Of a DNA stretch of 64,000 nucleotides, positions 55,391-64,000 are shown one piece after another (the first letter of the stretch is position 1; each line of letters begins with the position of its first letter). Location of the stretch: assembly GCA_963971305.1 (NCBI GenBank), contig OZ020304.1, positions 20,938,103-21,002,102 on the forward strand. Direction: 5' to 3'. Source of the DNA: Arcuatula senhousia. Lineage: Eukaryota > Mollusca > Bivalvia > Mytilida > Mytilidae. A program made the position numbers and the translations under genes. Below the pieces are notes generated by a model. The model saw only the letters and a program-made list of their open reading frames with translations. It was not told the DNA's origin and ran no database searches.

Positions 55391-55571
55391 AACATAGAAA
55401 TTATAATTAGAATTGGTAGAAAATTTCGTTCAAAAGGAGTTTATTATGACCTTCTCTAATTAGTAATGAACAAATATTAGGAAACCATGTTGGAAAATTT
55501 TTAATGCATTTGAATGGATAAAAGCCGAGAATCCCAAAAATCTTCAATTTCTGAGGCTCGTACTCCCTTAA

Positions 55572-56241
55572 GGGCATAACATAAAATTACATATGACAAA
55601 ACATTACAGAATAATTAAGTGTAACAAATATATTTCAATGGTACAGTAATCAAGGAAAAGGTCAGTGGTCAAAGGGAGATAATAGTAATACTATATAATG
55701 GTTAAGTTTTTCTAAGTTTTAAAGCCTCCTCAATGTAGTCACATAGTAAAGATAAAAAATAGCAGTTTTCGTTATTCATAATCCATATAAATAAATGTTC
55801 TTTATCAATATTTAATAAATTTGGATAATTTTTAGTGTAATTGATAATATCTTTTCTAATGTTTACTAAAGAGTAAATGTAATGTCATCTGACACATTGT
55901 TTAAAGATGAATGTCACGTAACCTTGACCTTTGACCTCAGGGTTGAACTTGTGTTATTTTTGGAAAATTTAGAAGGGGGGACATCAGTTTAAGTGTGCTA
56001 GCAGCTAAAACAGTTTTTACTATATATAGTTTTGACTGAAATTTGGTATTATACAAATTGTATAATTGTATACCTTTAAGAATCTGACTAATCCATGTTA
56101 TATACATGTTGCATACTAGATACTAAAATAACATACTCGCAAGCTGCTAGCTGGAGAGAGATTTACATAAGCATTAAGCTTGTTTCCCAATCCAGGATAA
56201 ATAAATATGTTTAAACTAACATATCTTTTTTTTTATTTCAG
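55572..56241. other. intergenic stretch before the tetraspanin
   Basis: No ORF of note. A TTTTTTTTATTTCAG acceptor at 56227-56241 marks the probable start of the tetraspanin exon. AAGCTGCTAGCTGGAGAGAG near 56140 is unassigned. Confidence 0.4.
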
Positions 56242-56365
56242 GAAAAGTGAACAAGATACCAGAATGAAGATTCTTCATATACATATAAAGACTGCCTACC
56301 TTAATTTGTGTTATGCCCAAGGCACAAATGGCAAGAATTGAAAGTTTGAAGGTCAACTTTAGCAG

Positions 56366-57190
56366 ATGTTTAGACCTAAAGTGCCTCATTTGGACAAACG
56401 AGGAAGAGAAAGAGCCACTAAGCAGTTCATGCTGCTTTTCTTGTCCTTGCTCCAAATATGTGGTTTGGTTACCTTGGCAATCAGTACATGGATTGTCATA
56501 AAATTCACCGTCGCTAAATGCTCCCTATTTTATACCACAGATCAGAACCTGCTGCTGGCCAGTGGAGCTATCTGTGTTATCTTATGTTGGTGTGGTTATT
56601 GTATTGTTTTAAAGCTGAAAAATGATCAGGACTTTGAAATGCGGCCATTTGTATGCACTTTCATTGTGGTGCTGGCTCTACAAATTTCAGCAGGGATCTC
56701 GGCGACAATGCAAGATTCAAAAGAAAATGAGTTTAGACAGACACTTCAAGAAATGTTCAGAAGCAATGATAGTTCTCAAATGCAATGTGCCATGAATCTT
56801 CAACAGAAATTCCAGTGTTGTGGAAATACCAATTATTCTGATTGGTTTGATCATGATGAAAGCGAGGCTATGCTTAGGTCATGTGACTGTGATGATGATG
56901 ATGATAATGATGAAAATGGTGAATGTCATAAATTTCAGAGAGAAGGTGTTGTATTTAATGTTTACACCAAACCGTGTAGCGATCAAATTATAGAGAGTGT
57001 CGGCATCAAGTTGAGAATAATTCGTATTTTGAGCACTGTTTTTCCTGTTCTTGAATTGATGTTGTTAACTTTTGTGTCTTGCTTAATTTACAGATTCACC
57101 CATAAATCATCAGTTAGAAATACAAAAAATATTTACAGTGTTAGTTATATTAAAAAGAATTCCACTCTTCATGCTCAAACTTACATCTAG
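56366..57190 (+). CDS. tetraspanin (274 aa, one coding exon)
   Basis: This is a four-pass membrane organiser of the tetraspanin family. Predicted membrane segments are about 21-45, 62-83, 94-115 and 219-242, with a short first extracellular loop and a large second loop of about 100 residues. The loop has the family-defining CCG (151-153, in KFQCCGNTNYSDW) and further cysteines at 141, 173, 175, 187 and 204 able to pair. An Asp-rich run (CDCDDDDDNDENGEC) in the loop is unusual and could bind cations. The C-terminus is basic with Tyr residues (NIYSVSYIKK). An acceptor at 56240-56241 suggests a 5' non-coding exon upstream. The long leader has two other ATGs in other frames before 56366, so the start is chosen because it alone opens the four-pass frame. 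Having all coding sequence in one exon is atypical for tetraspanins and may mean retroposition. The exact orthologue is unclear. Confidence 0.9.
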   Translation: MFRPKVPHLDKRGRERATKQFMLLFLSLLQICGLVTLAISTWIVIKFTVAKCSLFYTTDQNLLLASGAICVILCWCGYCIVLKLKNDQDFEMRPFVCTFIVVLALQISAGISATMQDSKENEFRQTLQEMFRSNDSSQMQCAMNLQQKFQCCGNTNYSDWFDHDESEAMLRSCDCDDDDDNDENGECHKFQREGVVFNVYTKPCSDQIIESVGIKLRIIRILSTVFPVLELMLLTFVSCLIYRFTHKSSVRNTKNIYSVSYIKKNSTLHAQTYI

Positions 57191-57406
57191 ATATAGTTTT
57201 ATGTATCTTTAAAAGTGATACTATACATGTTATTGTATTTTATGATGGTTTCCCCAGTAATGTTAATGAGTGGTACATATATATGTATATATATTGTATC
57301 TTAATTTTATTGCTGTATACATGTACTTTAATAACTTTTATTTTTGTAACAGTATTTTTCTGTCCTGCCAAGTGAATTTGAAACCGTCCATTTTATTTAC
57401 AACATG

Positions 57407-57595
57407 CAGGGGTAGATCCAGAAATTTTCGAAAGGGGGGGGGGGGGGGGGTTCCACATACTGGGTTCTGTGGGCCAAAAGGGGGGGGGGGGGGGGGTTCC
57501 AGACCAATTTTGCTGAAAATCTACACAAAAATTAAAAAATTTCGGAAGAAAGGGGGGGTTCCAACCCCCGGAACACCCCCCTGGATCCGCCACTG
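57407..57595 (+). mobile_element. 189-bp CAGTGGCGGAT-family MITE, 5-bp duplication (copy B)
   Basis: The ends CAGGGGTAGATCCAG and CTGGATCCGCCACTG are inverted. ACATG flanks both exactly (57402-57406, 57596-57600). Two long poly-G runs (about 57436-57450 and 57481-57496) lie inside. Same family as 49845-49997; the ORFs across it are low-complexity artefacts. Confidence 0.92.
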
Positions 57596-57978
57596 ACATG
57601 TAATAGAATGTAATATGATTTTATTGTTCTTAACACTGATCATGGTTATGAAAGATGCCTGAAAATGTATTATTTTGAATCTTACAGACTGTAATGCTGG
57701 GTTTAAATGAGGAATAAGTGGATTAGAAGCAGTCGCATGTATTTTCAAACATCTTATTTCTTATATCTTGCATTATGAGTTTATACCATTCCAAAACACT
57801 TTATTCGTATTGATCAAAGTATATTCAGTCACAAAACACAGAGCTTAGTTTTCACAAAACTTTTTTGATTCACTTTTGCAGTTTAAAAAACAACCTGAAT
57901 TGAATAAAAAGACATGTACATGTAACATTGTGTAATGAGCACCATTAACTACTTATTTCATAATGTATGTGGTTTTTT
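57596..57978. other. tetraspanin downstream sequence
   Basis: No gene. AATAAA at about 57903 is a possible, distant polyadenylation signal for the tetraspanin on the plus strand. Confidence 0.35.
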
Positions 57979-59442
57979 ATACGACCGCAAAAAATTTGCG
58001 GACGTATTATGGTATGATGCTGTCGTTGTCGTCGTCGTCGTTGTCGGTGTCTGTTAACTTTTTAGTGTTTCCACAATAACTTTAGTTCCAGTTATCCGAT
58101 TGCTATGAAACTTTACAATGATGTTCCTTACCATAAAAGGATGCATGGGATTGATTTTGGGGGTCCCCCCATTTTTCGTTTAGAAATTAGGGGCCAAAAA
58201 AGGGCCAAAAATACTACTTTTTTGTTTGTTTCCACAATAACTTTAGTTCTAGTTATCCAATTGCTATGAAATTTGACAGTGATGTTCCTTACCATACAAG
58301 GATGAATGGGATTGATTTTGGGGGTCCCCCCTTTTTTTGTTTCGAAATTAGGGGCCCAAAAGGGGAAAAAAATTCAAATATTTTACTTGTTTCCACCGTA
58401 ACTTTGGTCCTAGTTGGCCTATTGCTGTGAAATGTGTCAAGAATGTTTCTTACAATAAAAGAATGAACCTGATGAATTTTTGCGCCCTTTTTCTCCGTTG
58501 TGTAATTAGGGGCCAAAAGGGGCCAAAATAAAAACTTTTTTATTTGTGGTCCGATTTTGAAATTTTTTTTTACATGTTTGTTCTTGTCAAATAGCGGATA
58601 CAAAATTAAGAATTAATTTTGCGACCCCCCCCTTTTCCCCCTATTACGTAATTAGGGGCCAAATGGGGCCAAAATCGAAACTTTTTTATTTGCGGTCCGA
58701 TTTTGAAATTTTTTTTTGCAAGTTTATTTTTGTCAAGTAGCGAATCCAAATTTGAGAATTTATTTTTGCGACCCCCACCCCTTTTTCACCTGTTACGTAA
58801 TAAGGGGCCAAAAGGGGCTGAAATTGAAACTTTTTTATTTCTGGTCGGATTTTGAAATTTTTTTTTGCATGTTTGTTCTTGTCAAATAGCGGATACAAAA
58901 TTAAGAATTAATTTTTGCAACCCCCCCTTTTTCCCCTTATTACGTAATTAGGGGCCAAATGGGGCCGAAATTGAAACTTTTTTATTTCTGGTCCGATTTT
59001 GAAAATTTTTTTTGCATGTTTGTTCTTGTCAAATAGCGAATACAAAATTAAGAATTAATTTTTGCGACCCCCCCTTTTTCCTCCTATTACATAATTAGGG
59101 GCCAAATGGGGCTTTTTTATTTGTGGCCCAATTTTGAAATTTTTTTTTGCAAATTTATTCTTGTCAGGTAGCGATTCTAAATTTAAGAATAAATTTTTTG
59201 GGCTGTAATCATAATTTAAAAAAAATTCTGGTTCAATTTTTAATTTTTTCCCCAAACATTATTCTTTTAAAGAGTAGAATACAACATTCAAAATTTATAT
59301 TTTTAGCCCCTGGGTTGAAAGTCCATCAGAGAAGCATGTGTCCAAAACCTTTGTCAGTCCACCATGGGCTGCATGTGTCCAGAACAATAGACTATCCATA
59401 TTAGGCCTAAAACGTACAGGGTTCAACATGTTGCGGTCGTAT
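57979..59442 (+). mobile_element. TACGACCGCA tandem-array element
   Basis: The left hairpin ATACGACCGCAAAAAATTTG then CGGACGTAT (57979-58007) is followed by a GTC/GTT-rich tract (about 58020-58048) and GTTAACTTTTT (58053). The body is about seven monomers of 130-160 bp, marked by ATTAGGGGCCAAA and TTTTATTTGCGGTCCGATTT-like strings. The right end repeats the motif as TGCGGTCGTAT (59432-59442). A truncated relative is at 18040-18206. ORFs on the minus strand are monomer translations. Confidence 0.85.
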
Positions 59443-59469
59443 CATGCTGCGCTCGGCGAAGCATTTTAT

Positions 59470-60926
59470 TAGCTCACCTGGCCAAAGGCCATGTGAGCTA
59501 TTGCCATCACTTGGCGTCCGTCGTCGTCGTCCGTCGTCGTCCGTCGTCGTTAACTTTTCTTCAAACTTCTTCTCCTCTGAAACGGCTGCACAGATTCAAA
59601 CCAAATTTGGTCTGGTGGTACTTTAGGGTATCCCCCACAGAACTGATGTGGGGATTTTTGATATGTCGAAAAACATGGCCGCCATGGCTAAAAATAGAAC
59701 ATAGGGGTAAAATGCAGTTTTTTGCAAATAACTCAAAAACGGCTACAGATATCAAAATTCTGGCATAGGGTAAAAGTGATCAGCACCTCAAGATCTACCT
59801 ACCCTGAAATTTTGAAGAAAATCCAACAACCCATGTAGGAGTTATTGCCCTTTTTGTGGATTTTTTGCAAATTTTACACCTGTTTAGCTCAATATCTTGA
59901 AAATTATACTAGATATTTGAGGAATTTAAATTGCATATTGTTAAGCGCATCAAGATCTACAAAATATGTATTAGTGTCAACGTTGTAGGACCTTTCCTTT
60001 TAGGAGTTATTGCCCTTAGAACGTCAAAATTGAGCATTTTAACAGCATTTCCTCATTACATTGAAAACTTTAACTCCTCTGACACTTTAAGTCCAAATGG
60101 AACCAAACTTGGTATAGTTGTTAATTAGCATTAGGTGTATAGAACTGATGTGGGGATTTTTGATTGGTTGTAAAACATGGCCGGTGTGGCTAAAAATAGA
60201 ACATAGGGGTCAAATGCAGTTTTTTGCAAATAACTCTAAAACGGTGACAGATTTCAAAATTTTGATTGGGAACAAAAGTGACCAGCACCTCAAGATCTAC
60301 CAGCTCTGAAATTTTGAAGAAAATCCAACAACCCATGTAGGAGTTATTGCCCTTTTTGTGGATTTTTTGCAAATTTTGCAACTGCTTAGCTCAATATCTT
60401 GAAAACTATACAAGATATTTGAGAAATTTAAATTGCATATTGTTAAGCGCATCAAGATCTACAAAATACGTAATAGGGTCAACGTTGTAGGACCTTTCCT
60501 TTGAGGAGTTATTGCCCTTAGAATGTAAAAATTGAGCATTTAAAAAGCATTTCCTCATTATATTGAAAACGTTAACTCCTCTGACACTTTAAGTCCAATT
60601 GGAACCAAACTTGGTATTATTGTTTATTAGCAATAGGTGTATAGAACTGATTTGGGGATTTTTGATTGGTTGTAAAACATGGCCTCTGTGGCTAAAATAG
60701 AACATTAGGTTAAACTGCATTTTTTCAAAAATAACTCAAAAAGGGTGCCAGATTTGTAGATTTTGATTGAGAACAAAAGTGATCAGCACCTTAAGATCCA
60801 CCATATTGTCAGATGACCCCCTTATTAATCTTATGACCCTTTCAACGTCAAAAAGATTTTGCCTAATAACCTTTACTTCAGGCACATATGTCAGGTGAGC
60901 GATTCAGGCTCCTGGGAGCCTCTTGT
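59470..60926 (-). mobile_element. GCTCACCTG tandem-array element, complete
   Basis: The left end is the hairpin TAGCTCACCTGGCC / GGCCATGTGAGCTA (59470-59500), then a CGTC/CGT tract (about 59514-59550) and GTTAACTTTT. The body has about 2.8 monomers of roughly 503 bp (AAAACATGGCC near 59670, 60174 and 60677). The right end is CAGGTGAGCGATTCAG, the palindrome AGGCTCCTGGGAGCCT, and CTCTTGT (complement of ACAAGAG) ending 60926. Complete by the same criteria as the TGTCTCGCC family but in opposite orientation. Confidence 0.9.
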
Positions 60927-60963
60927 TTTTATTATTTGAATAAATACAAAGAACCAACTTATT

Positions 60964-61130
60964 ATGCCCCCCTTTTTGGGGGGCATATAGTTTTTCAGTC
61001 TGTCCGTCTTTTCGTCCTTCCGCCACACTGTTTGGTTTTCCACACCTTTTCCCACATCTTTGCATATACATGTGTATTCAAAAGAGTTTTGGTATGTGAG
61101 TCTACCATGATGAGTTTTTTTCACAAATTT
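60964..61130 (+). repeat. truncated end of a fourth hairpin family
   Basis: The hairpin ATGCCCCCCTTTTT / GGGGGGCAT (60964-60986) is followed by CAGTCTGTCCGTCTTTTCGT and CCTTCCGCC, the same hairpin-then-pyrimidine-CG layout as the complete elements, but no monomer array follows. Confidence 0.6.
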
Positions 61131-61599
61131 TTGTTTCTAATTCCAAATTACCAAACATAAATCATGTAAATTGCTAGCAAGAAATAGTTGGTTTTAAGTA
61201 ATAAATTCTATTTTGTATTTCTGAGCATTATATTAAATTATACAATTTTTGTATACATGTGTATGTTATAGACAATTATCATGGTTATACATCAAGTATT
61301 ATTAACTCTTGTGTTGAAATTAAACATATAATGCTCATAATACATGTAAGACATGTAAGATGCCAAATATTTTAATTCTTTATTTTGTTTACATTTTTGT
61401 TTGTATACTCAGATGTCTCTTACAAACAGTAAATGATGTAAAGATACACATGATAAAATTAACATGTTAAAATGATTTGTTAATTAGGTGCTTCATTGAG
61501 TGTGGGAAAATATTATTTTTTATGATACCAATATTTTTGTTAGAGTCTGTCATGCATACCAGTTGTAGGTAAAAGCATGTTACTTTAATAATATAAATA

Positions 61600-62021
61600 C
61601 TGTAGAAGCAGAAATATTTGTGGGGGGAAAATCCACGAAATTAAATCCCCGGCCTCTTATTTAAAATATTTAGTTGAAAAGTGTACTGGTATATCAAAGT
61701 TAAAGTCCTCAAAAATTTTTCCCCACCAATTCAGTTTTGTGCTCTTAACCACAAACTTGTATCCCAACGAAAATAAATGATTATACAGTATGATATATTT
61801 TAATGTACTTGTACTGTATAATCATTTATTTTCGTGGGGATAAAATTTCGTGGTTAAGAGCACAAAACTGAATTGGTGGGGACAAATTTTCAAGGATTTT
61901 TTATATTTATATACACTGTTCAACTAAATATTTTAAATTCACGGGGTTTTAATTTCGTGGATTTTTCATACCAACGAAATAAACGAAATTTAATCCCCCA
62001 CGAATATTTCTGCTTCTACAG
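61600..62021. mobile_element. 422-bp long palindrome, TA-flanked MITE
   Basis: CTGTAGAAGCAGAAATATTT at 61600 is complementary to AAATATTTCTGCTTCTACAG-type sequence ending at 62021, and TA borders both (61598-61599, 62022-62023). Each arm is about 190 bp; internal strings such as CCACCAATTCAGTTTTGTGC and GCACAAAACTGAATTGGTGG are exact complements. The centre is about 20-25 bp near 61795-61815. Typical of a Tc1/mariner-derived foldback MITE. Confidence 0.93.
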
Positions 62022-62485
62022 TATCTGTAATTTGTTATTATGATGTGAATCTAATCCTTTTAGCTCTCCTTTCTGAAAGAGTGGTATTACTTGGCATCCA
62101 TCTTCATTACAATGTATTATTATTATGAATTTTAAAACATTTAGAGTAACCTTTAAAGAACTGATTTTGGCATTATTTTTGTTTCTTATTTAAAATGTAC
62201 ATGTATTTCATTAAAATAACAGCTATCGAGTCGTTCATTGCTCTACTGATACAAGTGCCTATGTAGGTATTTACTAGTCTTTCCCTTTTAGTTTACCCTA
62301 ATATTTATTGTGATACATTTTGTATTTTATTATTGTGATTTGTATGCACTGTACTTACACAAGATGTTGATCATCACTGGATATAAGTAATTTATTTATT
62401 TCATGTTATGTCATGTATGTTATATACATTTTAAGTTTCTAGAATATTAAAACATTGACCTGTACATTGTCTTATTTCCTCTCAG

Positions 62486-62620
62486 CTGCCATCAGATACA
62501 ACACCAACAAGAAATCAAAAATCTGCTCAAACCGTATGGTTTGGTTATCCCAAAAATAGATCTAAAAAGCAAAGTGTGACTGCATACAAAATTTTAGCAC
62601 AGAAGTTACTACTTTGGTAG
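62486..62620 (+). CDS. possible orphan terminal exon (44 codons)
   Basis: TTATTTCCTCTCAG (AG at 62484-62485) is a good acceptor. The following phase-0 frame is open for 44 codons (LPSDTTPTRNQKSAQTVWFG..., ending KLLLW) to TAG at 62618. Its content is less AT-rich than its surroundings. I could not find a partner exon with a matching donor. It might be an alternative 3' exon of the tetraspanin or belong to a gene starting to the left; equally it may be chance. Confidence 0.25.
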   Translation: MPSDTTPTRNQKSAQTVWFGYPKNRSKKQSVTAYKILAQKLLLW

Positions 62621-62875
62621 GGAAACTTATCATTTATTTTGTCCTGTCCGTCTGTCCATTACAAAATTATTCCAGTCAACTGTTCTGAAACTACAAATTA
62701 TAATGAAAATTGGTATGTAGCAAATGCACCACATGTAGCACATATTACATTAAAGGAAATCCTTACAAGTTTGTGGGAGTTATGGCCCTTTCAACTTCTT
62801 CATTTATTTTCACTTATCAGAGTTTTTGTTCAACTCCTCTGAAACTAATAAACAAAATTTTATGAAACTTGGTAT

Positions 62876-63090
62876 ATACAGTGAAACTTCTCCAAACTGG
62901 ACCCCCTGAAAACTGGCCACTCCTTTAAACTGGCCATTTCAAAAAGTCCCTACAAAATTCTTTAAAAGTCTATGTAAATTTTCCTCATAATACCGGCCAC
63001 CCCTCCTAAACGTACACCGTCCACCATTTTTAAACATTCCCTTCATTACTCAAGTAATTTAAACCCCTGAATATTGGCCAAACAATCAAT
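62876..63090 (+). repeat. pogo/Tigger-like repeat fragment
   Basis: TATACAGTGAAACTTCTCCA then AACTGGACC resembles the start of Tc1/mariner pogo-type elements (CAGTGAAACCTCT... with an initial TA). CTGGCCACTCC and ACCGGCCACCCC strings repeat inside. No matching right end is seen, so only a partial copy is claimed. Confidence 0.4.
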
Positions 63091-63155
63091 GCCACAGGCA
63101 ATAAAATTGTCAACACACAAGTTATAAAACAAATTACAGAATTTTGAAGTCATAC

Positions 63156-64000
63156 ACAAGAGGCTCCCAGGAGCCTGAATCGCTCACCTGATCTTGATGT
63201 CAACCCTATGAGACTTTTGTATAGCTAAATGAGCTGAATGCAATAGTTTTCATATTATAGGCCCAAAACACTATTTTTTGGCTTTAAGGGGCTGTTACCC
63301 CTATAAGGAGTCATCAGACAACTTCAACCCTATGGAGACTTTTGTAGAGCTAAATGAGCTGAACATTTAAGCAAGCAACAGCTTTTCTTTATCTACAATA
63401 GTTTTCATTCTATAGGCCAAAAACATGCAAAAACGCTATTTTTCACCTTTAAGGGGCTGTAACCCCTATAAGGGATCATCTGACAACTTTGACCTTATGG
63501 AGACTTTTGTAGAGCTAAATGAGCTGAACATTTAAGCAAGCAACAGCTTTTCTTTATCTACAATAGTTTTCATTCTATTGGCCAAAAACATGCAAAAAAC
63601 GCTATTTTACCTTTAAGGGCAGCGTAACCCCTCTAAGGGATCATCTGACAACTTTGACCTTATGGAGACTTTTGTAGAGCTAAATGAGCTGAACATTTAA
63701 GCAAGCAACAGCTTTTCTCTATCTCCAATAGTTTTCATTCTATAGGCCAAAAACACTATTTTTTGCCTTTAAGGGGCTTAAACCCCTACAAAGGGTCATC
63801 TGACAACTTCAACCCAATGGATACTTTTGTAAGGCTAAATGAGCTGAACATTTTAGCAAGCAACAGCTTTTCTCTATCTGCAATAGTTTTCATTCTACAG
63901 GCCAAAAACACTATTTTTCGCCTTCAAGGGGCTGTAACCCCTGTAAGGGGTCATCTGACAACTTCGACCCTATGGAGACTTTAGTAGAGCTAAATGAGCT
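63156..64000 (+). mobile_element. GCTCACCTG-family element, second copy (runs off window)
   Basis: It begins ACAAGAGGCTCCCAGGAGCC then TGAATCGCTCACCTGA, the exact complement of the right end of the 59470-60926 element. Its body is different: 155-165-bp monomers with GAGCTGAACATTTAAGCAAG, at about 63227, 63356, 63521, 63686 and 63841. Same terminus with an unrelated array, as in the TGTCTCGCC family. The other end lies beyond the window. Confidence 0.88.

Larger units (their letters stand above)
51328..55567 (-). mobile_element. complete piggyBac element (4240 bp, TTAA duplication)
   Basis: The inverted termini GGGAGTACGAGCCTGAG (51328) and CTGAGGCTCGTACTCCC (ending 55567) are each bordered by TTAA (51324-51327, 55568-55571), the piggyBac target. 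The transposase lies inside on the minus strand but is damaged. A TA-type MITE carrying a hAT-like MITE sits between the N-terminal start region and the rest. Near the right end is a 34-bp tandem repeat. Confidence 0.93.

Noticed and set aside
57270..57599. Gly/Pro-rich ORFs on both strands
   Set aside because: They run through the poly-G tracts of the 57407-57595 MITE and are compositional artefacts.
58289..59255. Lys-rich minus-strand ORFs containing FDKNKHVKKNFKI-like repeats
   Set aside because: They are translations of the TACGACCGCA-family monomers.

Overview
The window is animal nuclear DNA, almost certainly from a bivalve mollusc and most likely a mytilid mussel. The evidence is AT-rich sequence, small exons with GT-AG introns, two conserved animal genes on the minus strand, and a dense load of DNA transposons, MITEs and tandem-array elements of the kind recalled from bivalve genomes. 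The species assignment is inference. No prokaryotic, organellar or viral genes were seen, and no convincing tRNA, rRNA or CRISPR.

Host genes. (1) A two-exon gene for a small secreted four-cysteine protein (+, 11067-14884), with a 5'-truncated LINE in its intron. (2) An FYTTD1/UIF mRNA-export adaptor (-, 26565-32895, six exons reconstructed; the UAP56-binding motif is assembled across the first splice junction). (3) UBAC2, a rhomboid-like ER membrane protein with a C-terminal UBA domain (-, 36245-47838, ten exons reconstructed with every phase matching). (4) An intronless tetraspanin ORF (+, 56366-57190). A possible orphan terminal exon lies at 62486-62620. FYTTD1 and UBAC2 are consecutive on the same strand about 3.3 kb apart; nothing suggests a functional link beyond neighbourhood.

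Mobile DNA by region. 0.4-2.2 kb: 359-bp tandem array flanked by copies of a dispersed motif. 6.0-7.2 kb: dead LINE with a MITE inside its endonuclease region. 8.5-9.2 kb: 3' end of a second LINE, minus strand. 12-14.4 kb: LINE with a long open reverse-transcriptase frame. 19.2-24.7 kb: tandem-array element split by a complete hAT transposon (19582-23790, 5-bp target duplication, spliced 712-aa transposase with its apparent DDE residues present). 25.3-26.4 kb: irregular cluster of a TGTCTGTCC / TTACGTG motif pair. 33.9-34.9 and 43.4-45.1 kb: more tandem-array elements of the first family. 47-50.3 kb: inverted copies of a ~260-bp repeat around UBAC2 exon 1, carrying a Mutator-like MITE and two hAT-like MITEs. 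51.3-55.6 kb: complete piggyBac element (TTAA duplication) with a frameshifted transposase and a MITE-within-MITE in its N-terminal region. 58-64 kb: tandem-array elements with other termini, plus a 422-bp near-perfect palindrome.

The most interesting pattern is architectural. At least three sequence-unrelated families share one layout: a terminal hairpin, a CGN/GTC trinucleotide tract, a GTTAAC-like junction running into A/T, an array of family-specific monomers, and (in two families) an opposite end starting ACAAGAG that repeats the hairpin motif in inverted orientation. This looks like one non-autonomous superfamily, possibly Helentron-like, whose internal arrays have been swapped. It is the best candidate here for an under-described system. 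All exon structures were derived by hand from splice consensus, reading phase and remembered family motifs; no alignment was run.
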